From the NCBI RefSeq assembly GCF_000316605.1, contig NC_019683.1, positions 5,061,951 to 5,125,950 of the forward strand: DNA of 64,000 nucleotides, read 5' to 3'. The translations under genes were made by a program, and so were the position numbers. This document shows positions 1-10,225 of the stretch, one piece after another. The notes beneath the pieces were generated by a model that did no database searches, had not been told where the DNA came from, and worked only from the letters and a program-made list of their open reading frames with translations. Position 1 is the stretch's first letter. Every line of letters starts with the position of its first letter. This DNA comes from [Leptolyngbya] sp. PCC 7376 (GTDB lineage: Bacteria > Cyanobacteriota > Cyanobacteriia > Cyanobacteriales > MRBY01).

Positions 1-1
1 C

Positions 2-88
2 TTCACTTGGCTAAAAGACCACAAGCTTCAACCGCGATTATGGTACGTCGGTTCGTCCCGTGCAAAGAAAAAGCTGTTTATCGTTTGA
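2..88 (+). CDS. C-terminal end of an SF1 (UvrD-like) helicase, cut by the window edge
   Basis: Seen: an open frame enters from the left edge and stops with TGA at 86-88, giving 28 residues that include WYVGSSRAKKKLFIV. Known: UvrD/Rep/PcrA-type and NERD-associated SF1 helicases carry a Y(V/T)xxSRAKxxLxIV segment as helicase motif VI near the C-terminus. Inference: this is the last part of such a helicase whose body lies outside the window. The piece is too short to name the gene, so the call rests on one motif. Confidence 0.4.
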   Translation, partial: FTWLKDHKLQPRLWYVGSSRAKKKLFIV

Positions 89-248
89 CTACCTCTCATG
101 GGTAGACTGCTTGACTTAACAAATACCTTAAGTACTTAACCCAAAAGGGAGCGGTCAACACAAACCATTTTGATACAATAAAAAAACAAGTTCGCCCATT
201 GTTCGCCTATTTTGAAGAGTGGTAGAGCGTCATGACGTTCAAACGTAG

Positions 249-320
<72 letters not shown>

Positions 321-333
321 ATGGAAAAGGTGA

Positions 334-415
334 TGGGCCGAGCTGGATTCGAACCAGCGTAAGCATAGCTAGCGGATTTACAGTCCGCCCCCATTAACCA
401 CTCGGGCACCGACCC
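334..415 (-). tRNA. tRNA-Tyr (anticodon GTA)
   Basis: Read on the minus strand, the acceptor stem GGGTCGG/TCGGCCC (with G-U pairs) has discriminator A. The anticodon arm GCGGA-CTGTAAA-TCCGC gives anticodon GTA, and the T arm is GCTGG-TTCGAAT-CCAGC. The 82-nt length comes from a long variable arm, as expected for a class II bacterial tRNA-Tyr. It lies 83 nt downstream of the stop of the CBS-domain membrane protein gene and immediately upstream of tRNA-Thr. Confidence 0.95.
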
Positions 416-498
416 ACGTATTTCTTTTCACAGTTAACAACTCTAACATAAAAGTTTTTTTTTGCAAGCCCTCTCTCAATATTTTTTGAGGGTCTAGA

Positions 499-1617
<1,119 letters not shown>

Positions 1618-1639
1618 TTACAACGGAGCGTAACGACTT

Positions 1640-1777
1640 TTAGAAGGCGTAAGCGGTACGCAGGCCCCAAATAATGAGGACAGCGATCGCCCCAAGCACC
1701 AGTACGGCAGAAACTGCAACGACAACGGGCTTGTCAGCTCCATCGAATTTCATGATGCCACGGTTGAGATCAGACAT
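1640..1777 (-). CDS. Small single-span membrane protein (45 aa), possibly photosystem-associated
   Basis: Seen: ATG at 1777 opens 45 codons ending at 1640. The product has a short polar N-terminus (MSDLNRGIMKFDGADKP), one hydrophobic helix of about 22 residues, and a C-terminus WGLRTAYAF. A HIP1 site lies inside the frame. Known: cyanobacteria keep several such one-helix proteins of 40-70 residues, including the photosystem II assembly factors Psb34 and Psb35. I recall this LNRGIxKFxGxDxPV pattern as conserved across cyanobacteria but cannot assign it to a named subunit. It stands alone between two minus-strand genes. Confidence 0.7.
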   Translation of the reverse strand: MSDLNRGIMKFDGADKPVVVAVSAVLVLGAIAVLIIWGLRTAYAF

Positions 1778-1885
1778 AATATTTTTTTAGTGAACTCCTG
1801 TTCCACAAAATACAAAAGACTTCTTTTATAGGTTATCGAACTTACCGGGTGATCGCGTGCAAGAAATTACGGAAGCGTGAAAAAG

Positions 1886-3031
1886 TTAGGAAACCTTAGC
1901 TGGAGTCATTGGTTTATTGGGTTGATTAAGGTGTTGATACTGCCAATCCATTTCATGCCAAGCCTTGCCATCAAGGGCACTCTGCTCGATTAAGCTCGCT
2001 AAGCGTAATGCTTTGAGAGCTTGTTCACCACCAACGGAGGGCTGTTCTCCTCCTCGCACACATTGCACAAAATGCTCAAGTTCAGCGTGAAGTGGCTCAA
2101 TATTGCTGGTATAAACCTGTTCGATTAAGCCATCTTGACGATATAAAACCTGACCATAATCGGTGGTGTAGTTAGCGGTGGTTTGGCGATGGATTTCGAT
2201 CTCATTATTCAGAAAATCCGCTTCCGTTAAGGAGTTTTTACAATGGGCGGCGATCGTCCGAATCTTGCGATGGGTGACTTTACTTGCTGTCAGAGTCGCA
2301 ACAATACCATTGGCAAAGTTAAGCGTTGCAGTAACGTAATCGAGATGGTTTGATTCTTCTTTCTTAGAGCCTGTAGCCGTCAGCTGAACAACTGGAGAAG
2401 CAGCCATTTCCAGCAAAAGGTCAATGTCGTGAATCATTAAATCCAGCACAACGGAGACATCGTTTGCTCGCTGGGAATAAGGGCTCATGCGGTGAGCTTC
2501 AATGGCGAGGAGATGTTCTGTTTTAAGGACTTTACTCAGTTCTTGAAAAGCGGGATTAAATCGTTCAATATGACCGACTTGCAAAATTACTTTATGTTCA
2601 GCAGCGGCATTCACGAGGGCTTCGGCTTCGGCAATGCTAGCAGCGATCGGCTTCTCGATCATGACATGCACACCTCGTTCCATACATTCCAAACCAACTT
2701 GGTAATGGAGCTTTGTGGGGACAGCGATGCAAACGGCGTCGACTAGCGGCAGTAGCTCACGATAGTCTTCAAAAAATTTGATGCGGTATTTACTGGCAAG
2801 ATCCAGTCCTCGTTCGACATTGAGATCTGCAATCCCAACGAGTTCAACATCCTTCAGTAAACTCAGAACACGGGTGTGGTGCTGTCCCATGTTACCGATG
2901 CCGATGACACCGATCCGAATTGCGGGTTTTTGCGATACACCAGTCTGAACTTGAGACATAGAATTTAGAAACTCCTGCGTACTCCTCACAATTGGATGTT
3001 GAGAGAGTGTGCTGTTTTCTTCTCTCCGCAT
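1886..3031 (-). CDS. Gfo/Idh/MocA family oxidoreductase
   Basis: Seen: 381 residues with a dinucleotide-binding N-terminus (GVIGIGNMGQHHTR, about residues 41-54), followed by the family EKP motif in MIEKPIAAS. The C-terminal alpha/beta domain has HDIDLLLEMA. Known: these enzymes use NAD(P)(H) to oxidise or reduce sugar hydroxyl groups, often on nucleotide sugars; the closest functional guess is a UDP-N-acetylglucosamine 3-dehydrogenase-like enzyme, which is inference. The first 24 residues are not family-like. A second ATG at 2959 (MSQVQTG) with GGAG upstream may be the real start. Confidence 0.85.
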   Translation of the reverse strand: MRREENSTLSQHPIVRSTQEFLNSMSQVQTGVSQKPAIRIGVIGIGNMGQHHTRVLSLLKDVELVGIADLNVERGLDLASKYRIKFFEDYRELLPLVDAVCIAVPTKLHYQVGLECMERGVHVMIEKPIAASIAEAEALVNAAAEHKVILQVGHIERFNPAFQELSKVLKTEHLLAIEAHRMSPYSQRANDVSVVLDLMIHDIDLLLEMAASPVVQLTATGSKKEESNHLDYVTATLNFANGIVATLTASKVTHRKIRTIAAHCKNSLTEADFLNNEIEIHRQTTANYTTDYGQVLYRQDGLIEQVYTSNIEPLHAELEHFVQCVRGGEQPSVGGEQALKALRLASLIEQSALDGKAWHEMDWQYQHLNQPNKPMTPAKVS

Positions 3032-3241
3032 CTTTTTGTCACCGATGTTAACACGGAACTTTAGAGTATAAAGAATTGATAAGTTGATTCTTCAGAGTTT
3101 AGCAGCTCGTTTGTCCTTGTCCTTATGGAATAGGCGATCGCCTGTATTCTGAAATACAAAAAATCAATTCTTCTAGGCTTTTTGACGCAGGGCTATTAAA
3201 AAAGTTCACATTAACAAACGCAATTTCTGATAGAAGTTTGC

Positions 3242-5815
3242 CTACTTTTGAGCTTCTAATTTGGCAAGACGACTTTGAAGTTGTTTGTTTTCTTCTTTTA
3301 GTTTATCGAGATCATCGCGTAAGGATTTCACAGCTTTATCTTTGCTGAGTTTTTTCTGGAGGCGGTTAACAGTTTCCTCTGCTCGCTGGCGCACACGCTT
3401 GTCTGGAGCTTGGCCTGCGAGGGTTTGTAAGAGACTCATGGCTTTGGGATTTTCGATTCTGCCGAGGGACGCGACAATCGCCACTTGGGTCAGGAAAAAA
3501 GTTTCGCGGGCGATCGCCTCTAAACGATTCAGAATGACCTCTAGTTTGTCGTTGCTTTGTCCACTGGCGACGGCTCCGAGGGAACGGATCGCAGCAAGAC
3601 GTAATGGTTGTGGCATACCAATTTCGGTATAAGGCAAAAGCAAATCAACCGCTTCCGGGGAAGTTTTCATGGCCGCTAAACCACCAATTGCTCCAGCTCG
3701 CACCACTTCATTCCAGCCTGCACGAGTTTCGAGAATTTGTTGGAGAAGATCACGACTTTCAGGAGCCTTATCTTCTAAGCCCACTGCCACCATTGAGCCC
3801 AAAACTCTTGCTGCTGCCGCCTCAGTGTAGTAGCTATCATCACCTTTGAGCAGACTGGCTTTCACGGCTTTGTAGCTATCCGTCGTTTTAAAGTTTCCTA
3901 GGCTGGATAATGTGGCGCGACGTACGCGGGGATGGCTATCTTTAAGACCGATCATCAAAGCAGCTTCGGCTTGGTTGAGTTGGATTTTACCGAGGGCTTT
4001 CGCGATTTCAACTCGCACACCCCAAAAAGGTTCTTTTGTGAGGGCTGTTTGTAAGGCTTTAACAGCTTCGAGATTTCCCTGTTTGGCGATCGCCTCGGCT
4101 GCGTGAATGCGAGAAATGGGGTCTGGATCATCGGTGAGTTGAGCTTTCAACTCATTCATTGGGTAGGACAATTTCACAGTTTTTGTCCAATTATTCCCTA
4201 CATCAAAACTGACAAAATTCGGTTTCTTTTCAAGAGGTAAATAAAAGGTTTGTTCAGCTTCATTCAGGCGGAAAGTAAATGTTTTTTGAGTAACATTTTC
4301 ACCATCAACATAACCAAATGCAACTGGAATATTCAGATCGAATAATGCCTTTTCATCTTTTTTCGCTTGGGTTTGCTTAATACTTAATTTCGCTAAACCA
4401 CTGCCTCCATCCCAGCTATAACTCACCTCAAAATCAGGATGTCCGCCCCGGAAAACATATTGATCAAAAAGTGACGCAAGGTTAAATCCAGTAGCAGTTT
4501 CAACGGCGCGAAGTAAATCGATCGTTTCCACAGTTTGGTGGGCATGGCGATTTACGAAAGTTTGGATGGCTTTAAAGAACAACTCATCGCCTAGGAGAGT
4601 ACGAATCATGTGATATACACAAGCTCCCTTTTCGTAGAGGTGGCGATCATAGAGTTCGATGGGAGCACGGTACACATGAGTCACAATTGGGCGACGGTAG
4701 CGGCTGCGATCTTCAGCGAGATAATTCCGCATTTGCTCCAATAGATAATAGGCAGCTTCATCTTTGCCATACTCATGATCCATCCATAGCACTTCGGCAT
4801 AGGTAGCCATACCTTCTTTAATCCAAGCGTGGCTCCAATGTTTAATGACGACTAAATCGCCAAACCACTGATGCGCCAACTCATGAAGGACAAGAGTTTC
4901 AGTGCGAGTATTATCGAGGCTGGCGCGTTCGTCGAGGAGACAGCGATCAGTCAACAGGGTAGTGGAAGTGTTTTCCATGCCGCCGAAGATAAAGTCATCG
5001 ACACAAACTTGAGCATATTTCGGAAAAGGATATTTATAGCCATAGGTTTCGCTGAGAAAATCCATCATCTCAGGGGTTTTTCCCATGCTGCGATCGCCCT
5101 CTGATTCTTTCCCTTTCTCAACGTAATAAAGTACGGGAATGCCTTGCCATTCGTCTTGAATTTCGGCAAAGTCTCCCACCGCAAGGGTGACAAGGTAGGA
5201 TGGGTGAATTTCTTTCTGGTGCCAATGGTATTGGGTGCGATCGCCTTGTTCTTCTGTGCCGACTAATTCGCCATTTGAAATCGCGCGGTAGGGTTTGGGG
5301 ACACGAATTTTAATTTCGGATGTCGCTAATTGGCCCGGATAATCGAAACAGGGAAACCAAAATCGAGAATCTTCATCTTCACCTTGCGTCCAAACTTGCA
5401 CAGGTTTGTCTGGATAATGTTCGTCCGGCTGAATGAAGTAAATGCCACGTTGAGGTTCTTCGAGTTTGTAGGCGATCGCCAGATCAATTTTTTCGGTGGT
5501 GGTCGGTTGTAATAACGTGACGGTGAGAAATTCACCATCATAATCAAAAGGCTGACTGACGTTGCCGACACAAACGGATTCAATCACCATATCCACAGCA
5601 TCGAGCTTGAATGTGGTTACGCCAGAGCGAATTGGAGCCAAGGTAATCGTACAAGTACCTGCGAGCGAGCGCCCAGCGATATCGAGGTCTAAATCAAGAA
5701 GAATATGTTCAACTTGCCCCGGACGGTCAGGATTGTAGTGGGGTTTAGCGCCGGGTAACTCGAAAGAACGCGCATCTTCGGTATCGACGAAATATTCAAA
5801 ATTAATTCCAGACAT
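3242..5815 (-). CDS. M1 family metallopeptidase (aminopeptidase N-like) with C-terminal HEAT-like repeats
   Basis: Seen: 857 residues from ATG 5815. The exopeptidase motif GGMEN (a GAMEN variant) precedes HELAHQWFGD near residue 310, with the third zinc ligand in WIKEGMATYAE. This is the HExxH-x18-E zinc site of M1 peptidases. The C-terminal third (from about residue 560) is a series of HEAT-like helical repeats, ending in a charged coiled coil (LRDDLDKLKEENKQLQSRLAKLE). Known: M1 enzymes remove N-terminal amino acids from peptides. No signal peptide is evident, so a cytosolic role in peptide turnover is inferred. An in-frame extension to 5845 exists but is less family-like. Confidence 0.92.
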   Translation of the reverse strand: MSGINFEYFVDTEDARSFELPGAKPHYNPDRPGQVEHILLDLDLDIAGRSLAGTCTITLAPIRSGVTTFKLDAVDMVIESVCVGNVSQPFDYDGEFLTVTLLQPTTTEKIDLAIAYKLEEPQRGIYFIQPDEHYPDKPVQVWTQGEDEDSRFWFPCFDYPGQLATSEIKIRVPKPYRAISNGELVGTEEQGDRTQYHWHQKEIHPSYLVTLAVGDFAEIQDEWQGIPVLYYVEKGKESEGDRSMGKTPEMMDFLSETYGYKYPFPKYAQVCVDDFIFGGMENTSTTLLTDRCLLDERASLDNTRTETLVLHELAHQWFGDLVVIKHWSHAWIKEGMATYAEVLWMDHEYGKDEAAYYLLEQMRNYLAEDRSRYRRPIVTHVYRAPIELYDRHLYEKGACVYHMIRTLLGDELFFKAIQTFVNRHAHQTVETIDLLRAVETATGFNLASLFDQYVFRGGHPDFEVSYSWDGGSGLAKLSIKQTQAKKDEKALFDLNIPVAFGYVDGENVTQKTFTFRLNEAEQTFYLPLEKKPNFVSFDVGNNWTKTVKLSYPMNELKAQLTDDPDPISRIHAAEAIAKQGNLEAVKALQTALTKEPFWGVRVEIAKALGKIQLNQAEAALMIGLKDSHPRVRRATLSSLGNFKTTDSYKAVKASLLKGDDSYYTEAAAARVLGSMVAVGLEDKAPESRDLLQQILETRAGWNEVVRAGAIGGLAAMKTSPEAVDLLLPYTEIGMPQPLRLAAIRSLGAVASGQSNDKLEVILNRLEAIARETFFLTQVAIVASLGRIENPKAMSLLQTLAGQAPDKRVRQRAEETVNRLQKKLSKDKAVKSLRDDLDKLKEENKQLQSRLAKLEAQK

Positions 5816-6003
5816 TTTTTTCCTGACCTTACGGGCGATCGCCACAACAAATCATGACTCGTCCTAAATGATAGCAACAGGATCATCTAGAGGGCTGTCA
5901 GGGATTTAATTAGACAGAAATCATCATTTTTATTCAGCGAATTGTGATCAATAGTGAATCAAACGACATTCGCTATCCTATGGGGAAGAATGAGATTTTT
6001 TAT

Positions 6004-7059
6004 ATGCATCTCTGGAAATCTTTAGCGGGGCTTCTCGTCATTTCAATGGGGGTTGGTAGTTCGATACCGCAGGCGATCGCCCAAACCAAGAAAGAACATT
6101 TTGTGATCGAAAGTTCGAGAGCACAACTCGGTTCGACGGCATTGCGAACGGGGCAACTGTTGGCTGGGGCAGACCAGCTAACTGTTTTAGCTGGCGGCAA
6201 AGTAGTCGTGCTATGCCTCAACGAAACGGAGGCGACCTTCACTTCTACAGCAAAAGTGTTAAGCAAATGTCCGAGTACACAAGTTAGAGAGACGGATGGG
6301 CGATCACTAGCTGGAGTCGTTTGGGATTGGTTTCGAGGCAAGCCATTACCCAATAGCATTCAAGATGCACGGGCTGGATTGGCGAATTTGCCATATGTCA
6401 TTAGTCCCCGAAAAAGTAAGATTTTGACGACACGCCCAAGGATTCACTGGAATCAAGTAGAAGGAGCAGAAGCATATACTGTTCAGTTGAGTAGTCCCAC
6501 CACTGAGGTCATTTCTTGGGAAATCACGGCAGAGGAATTGAACTATCAATATCCTTTGGCACAACCCGCATTGGTTCTCGGTGAAACCTACAGCATCAAA
6601 ATCACCACCAGTAATTTCATTGCCTCAACTGAGGATGGCCAGACCGTCACCATCGAAGTTCTGGACGAAGCGAAACAGCAAGAATTATTTGGTTTGCTGA
6701 AAGAGTTACGGCAATTGGATTTATCCGCTCAAACTGAAATCATCCTAGAGTCAATTCTCTACGAAGAATACGAACTCTACAGTCAGGCGATCGCCATTTT
6801 GTCGGGATATATGCGAGAGAATCCCAATGCATTGGATATTCGGGAACGGCTGGCTGAACTCTATGGAAGGATTGGTTTACCCCGTGAAGAGCAACAGCAA
6901 TATGAGGAAATTATCGGGCGATCGCCGGGACAGATTACAGAAATCAGGATGCGTGCCTTAAATCGATTAGCTGATTTTGCAGAAGGAAATGAAGAAGAGG
7001 CGATCGCCGCAAAATATCGGGCTGAAGGCCAACAAATTTCTCAGCAACTCGGTTATTAA
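6004..7059 (+). CDS. Secreted FecR-like protein with C-terminal TPR-like helices, CHAT partner
   Basis: Seen: a signal peptide begins at ATG 6004 and ends at IPQAIAQ. A FecR-like beta region follows (LRTGQLLAGADQLTVLAGGKVVVLCL), then a fibronectin-like part (PRIHWNQVEGAEAYTVQLS) and a helical, TPR-like C-terminus with Gln/Glu-rich helices. The frame is open from GTG 5944, with another ATG at 5980, so the start is uncertain. Context: it is convergent with the CHAT-TPR pseudogene, with a palindromic repeat between their stops. Proteins of this type often sit beside cyanobacterial CHAT genes (from memory). Inference: a periplasmic or surface factor whose partner here is now dead. The enzymatic role is unknown. 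Confidence 0.7.
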   Translation: MHLWKSLAGLLVISMGVGSSIPQAIAQTKKEHFVIESSRAQLGSTALRTGQLLAGADQLTVLAGGKVVVLCLNETEATFTSTAKVLSKCPSTQVRETDGRSLAGVVWDWFRGKPLPNSIQDARAGLANLPYVISPRKSKILTTRPRIHWNQVEGAEAYTVQLSSPTTEVISWEITAEELNYQYPLAQPALVLGETYSIKITTSNFIASTEDGQTVTIEVLDEAKQQELFGLLKELRQLDLSAQTEIILESILYEEYELYSQAIAILSGYMRENPNALDIRERLAELYGRIGLPREEQQQYEEIIGRSPGQITEIRMRALNRLADFAEGNEEEAIAAKYRAEGQQISQQLGY

Positions 7060-7074
7060 AAATGTATTGCCCCC

Positions 7075-7179
7075 ATTGCCTCCCTTCCAAAGGGAGGTGG
7101 CGAAGCCGGAGGGATCCCTCAGTAAGTTCATTAACCCAAAGAAAGATCCCCCCTAGCCCCCCTTGAAAAAAGGGGGGAA
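7075..7179 (+). repeat. Two-module palindromic intergenic repeat (copy 1)
   Basis: Module A (about 7075-7118) has a CTCCCTT/AAGGGAG hairpin followed by GGTGGCGAAGCCGGAGGGAT. Module B (about 7145-7179) pairs a C-rich run with a G-rich run around a short A stretch. It fills the space between two convergent stop codons (7059 and 7181), so it may also act as a bidirectional terminator. Related copies are at 54241-54283 (module A only) and 55728-55828 (both modules, reversed order and strand). Confidence 0.75.
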
Positions 7180-7180
7180 C

Positions 7181-8435
7181 TTACAAACCATTCCCGATCA
7201 TCACAAAGGATGCCCAGTGGTATGGATGCGCATATTCCGGATTTTGGCTAATGGTTTCTTGGGCAATGCGCAGGGCTTCCGCTTTACTGATATTGCTTTG
7301 CTGGAGTTGACGATAAAATTCTGTCATTAATTTTTCGGTGCTATCATCCTGAACTTGCCATAGCGAAGCCACGGTTGACTGTGCCCCTCTGCGTTGCATT
7401 TGGTAGGCTAAACCAACAATCTCGATACCGTTATTTTCTGCATTGAGTTCCGTAAAATCTGTGCCCAGTCCCGTTTCGCAGGCACTCAGCACCACCAACT
7501 GATCTTCGGTGAATTTCCATTTTTCGCCAATCTCTTTCAGGTTTGTATATTCGCCGTTGCCAAACACAATAAATGAGTCCTCTGGTGTGCCAGGCAGAAA
7601 CTTGGCATGGGTGGCTAGGTGGATGACGGAGTAGAGGTTAAATTCACTATAAATATTTTTGCCGAAGTCCCCAGCCAAGCGCTTTTCGACGGGAAAGACG
7701 GAGGCGATGCCCTCAATTTCTTGGGTGGCGGCAGGTAATCCTCCAAAGCCGAATTCTCTGGTACTGACTGCGGTTTCGACAGAGATAGTCTGTTTGGTAT
7801 CTGGGAAAGCTGCACCGAGGATATCCACGACTTTTTTGGGTTTGTCGGCAAAGGAAGTCAAGCTTAGGGCAGTAATATTTGTGGTGCGATATTTCTCGAT
7901 GAGCCACTTTTCGCCGTCGTAGAGTGCCGCGAGGGGAATGTAACGCAACGCGCCATCTGGGGCATAGATAATATTTTCGATGCCAAAATCTTTTAGCTGG
8001 GCTTCGAAGGGTTCGATTAGGTATTGGTGGAGTTTCTGGAGGGCTTGGTAGTCGGTTGTTTTGTTTTTAAGAGTGGCGCTGGCTTCGATGATGATTTCGT
8101 TTAGCTCGGTGGACGAAATATATTCTGTGAAACGTAGGGGTTCAGCATCGGCGGTAATAACGATAACTTCCAGTCTGTCGTCCAAGATTAAGGGGTAGAG
8201 CAGGGCTGCATTTTCACCAAATTCTTTGATGTCTGCGAGTTCGGAGCGGAGTTGGTCGGACTGGGCGAGATCGACTGTTTCGTCGAATTCTTTGAGGTTG
8301 ACTTTTAGGGTAGCGAGGATGTCGAGGATGTCTTGGACTTCTGGGCTATTGATAAAGTCGTAAAAGTCTGTGGCTAATTCGCTTAGTTCTACTTCGATTT
8401 CGCTAAAGCGGCGTTTTTCTGAACTACTTAAACTA
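7181..8435 (-). pseudogene. CHAT domain fragment of the broken gene
   Basis: This is the 3' piece of the CHAT-TPR pseudogene. The frame is open from the IS982 junction (8435) to the stop at 7181, about 418 codons. A TTG-initiated reading from 8185 would yield 334 residues covering the whole CHAT domain, with the His in HLATHA and the Cys in LSACETG, ending ASFVMIGNGL. Whether any product is made from a promoter inside the adjacent IS cannot be judged. If it were, the peptidase domain would lack its TPR sensor. Confidence 0.8.
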
Positions 8436-9400
8436 ACCTGAGTTCGGGATAGGAAAAGAAGCTTCTAATCAAGCTGAAGAGAGGGTTTCTTAGGCTGATG
8501 ACAGTAGGCAATTAGACCGCAAAGCAAGTTGACACAAAAGTTCGCTGGACTGCGGTGGCGGGAATGTTCAATCTGAGAAATTTTCTTCAGTTGGTCAATG
8601 ACCGTTTCAATCAAAGCTCACTTACGAGCCAGCACTTTGTCTCGCCAAAGCATCCGGTGATTCTTCATATTGCGACGAGGTTTAGCTAGAAGCCTCATAT
8701 CATATTCTTCTTGTAAATACTGTGCCAGAGGTTGAGAGACGTAACTTTTATCAGCAAAGACTTTTCCCGATAACTCTTTCAAAAGCTCCACTACCGGTTT
8801 TCTATCATTGGTGTTGCCGGGTGTGACCTTCACATTGAGTAATTCGCCATGGTCATTGATAACCAGATATAGTTTGAAACCAAAGAACCAACCCACAGAT
8901 GTTTTACCTCGAGCGGCATGACCTTCAAAAACGCGATGTTGAGAGATGCGGCGATTGTGACAAACCTTGATACTGGTGGCATCAATGAAACTAATACCTG
9001 TGCATTGACCATAACAGTGCTGTAGGTAGACACATAGAGGTACTAACGTCGAAGGCATCCACTCCACAAAACGTTGGTCACTCACGGCTCTGGGAAAAGC
9101 TCCTCGCCAATAGATGACGCACATTGATGAGATAGAAATATTTGAAATTACGATAATGAGATTGGTGAAAAGCAATCAATATCGTCATTATCTCGCTTAA
9201 ACTCAAGCTTCTTGAGCGACGTCGCCGCCGTTGTTTCGAGGCCAGCAGCTGTTGTTGCCATTGAGGTTCGAAGACTTGGCAGACATCATCAACAGCACAA
9301 AACAAAGGTTCTAGACTGGTCATGGGAGAAAGTGGTGGATTGCTTATCAACTTCCACAATATGCACTTTCTCCTTTTCTTCTCTTATCCCGAACTCACGT
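8436..9400 (-). mobile_element. IS982-family insertion sequence, copy a (965 bp)
   Basis: Seen: imperfect terminal inverted repeats, ACCTGAGTTCGGGATAGG at 8436 and, read inward from the other end (9400), ACGTGAGTTCGGGATAAG. A 7-bp direct repeat TAAACTA flanks the element (8429-8435 and 9401-9407), showing a clean insertion into the CHAT-TPR gene. The transposase inside is IS982-like but broken. This copy is the outer part of the left arm of the 1.78 kb inverted repeat. Confidence 0.93.
8465..9359 (-). pseudogene. IS982-family transposase, copy a, frameshifted and with a premature stop
   Basis: Seen: compared with the copies at 12511 and 26515, this gene has one extra base within the codons after NVRH (near 9113). 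It also has a TGA codon in place of CGA after KVLARK (near 8618). The DDE-type core is still readable: GISFIDATSIKVCHNRRI, HRVFEGHAARGKTSVGWFFGFKL and the downstream PGNTNDRKPV. Known: IS982 transposases are DDE enzymes of about 300 residues. Inference: this copy cannot make active transposase. Confidence 0.88.
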
Positions 9401-9464
9401 TAAACTACTGGTATCTTTGCGGGCGAGGAGGGTGAGGCGTTCTTGGCTGAGGGCTAGGATTTGG

Positions 9465-10225
9465 GGCGTTGGTGAATAGAGGTATGAATCTATGAGGGTC
9501 GAGGGATAGGAACATCCCAGAACTTGAGATAGTGAATCAGCAATCGAATCGAATGCTCTAACATTTCCACAGACTTTGAATAACATAAGGTCTTTCGATG
9601 GAGTCGAGCGAGATAATGCCGCAATCGAGTGTTCTCTCCTTCGACTCGAGTCATATAGGTCTTACTGACAATCTGGTCCCCATCGGGTACAAAGATGGGA
9701 TAAACTTTCCAGCCATCTGTGACGTAAAAGAAGCATCTCCAGAGACTAACGATTGCCCATAGTGGCTTGAATGTCTCTGCACTTCTGTCACCAATAGTCC
9801 AAGCAAGAATACCTGGTTGAAAGTGGTCTACTGCTGTCCAGAGCCAGACCTTGTTTTTTTAGCACCGACGAATGTTTGAAGTTCATCGAGTTCCCCGACC
9901 TGAGGCATCTCTTCCGGTTCATAAGCATCAGGCAGCAATGCACCGACTTGTTTGACCCAAGTGATGACGGTAGTGTGGTGCACTCCTTTCACCCGTTCAA
10001 TGGCTCGAAAGCCCATACCGTTGACATACATTTTGAGGCATTCACGTTTGAAGGCATTTGAGTAGCCGAGCTGACTATAGTGGTCGATAAACTGACGACC
10101 GCAATCTACACAGATGTGATTCTGTTTGCCTTTTTTCTTTCCGTTCTTACGGATATGAGTAGATTGGCATTCTGGACATTCCATTGAGTCAACAACCTCC
10201 ATTCATACCTCTATTCTGCAACGCC
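9465..10225 (-). mobile_element. IS1-family insertion sequence, copy a (761 bp)
   Basis: Seen: termini GGCGTTGGTGAATAGAGGT and, read inward from the other end, GGCGTTGCAGAATAGAGGT, differing at two positions. An 8-bp duplication GGATTTGG flanks it (9457-9464 and 10226-10233), as is usual for IS1-family insertions. Removing the element and one duplication restores the CHAT-TPR frame. The sequence appears identical to copy b at 11686-12446. Confidence 0.93.
9490..10202 (-). CDS. IS1-family transposase (InsAB'-type, made by -1 frameshifting), copy a
   Basis: Seen: the first frame (10202 to 9828) encodes 124 residues with a zinc-finger-like CPECQSTHIRKNG...CVDCGRQF N-terminus and a helix-turn-helix (GFRAIERVKGVHHTTVITWVK). 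At the heptameric A run in GCTAAAAAAAC a -1 slip joins it to a second frame reading KKNKVWLWTAVDHFQPG, through TDGWKVYP and TRVEGENTRLRHYLARLHRKT, stopping at 9490. Known: IS1 makes its active transposase by -1 frameshifting on an A-rich slippery site, and its DDE acid residues sit in such blocks. The gene appears intact. Confidence 0.9.

Noticed and set aside
8618..9175. 185-codon frame as a separate transposase gene
   Set aside because: It is the shifted C-terminal part of the copy a IS982 transposase, with an artificial start.
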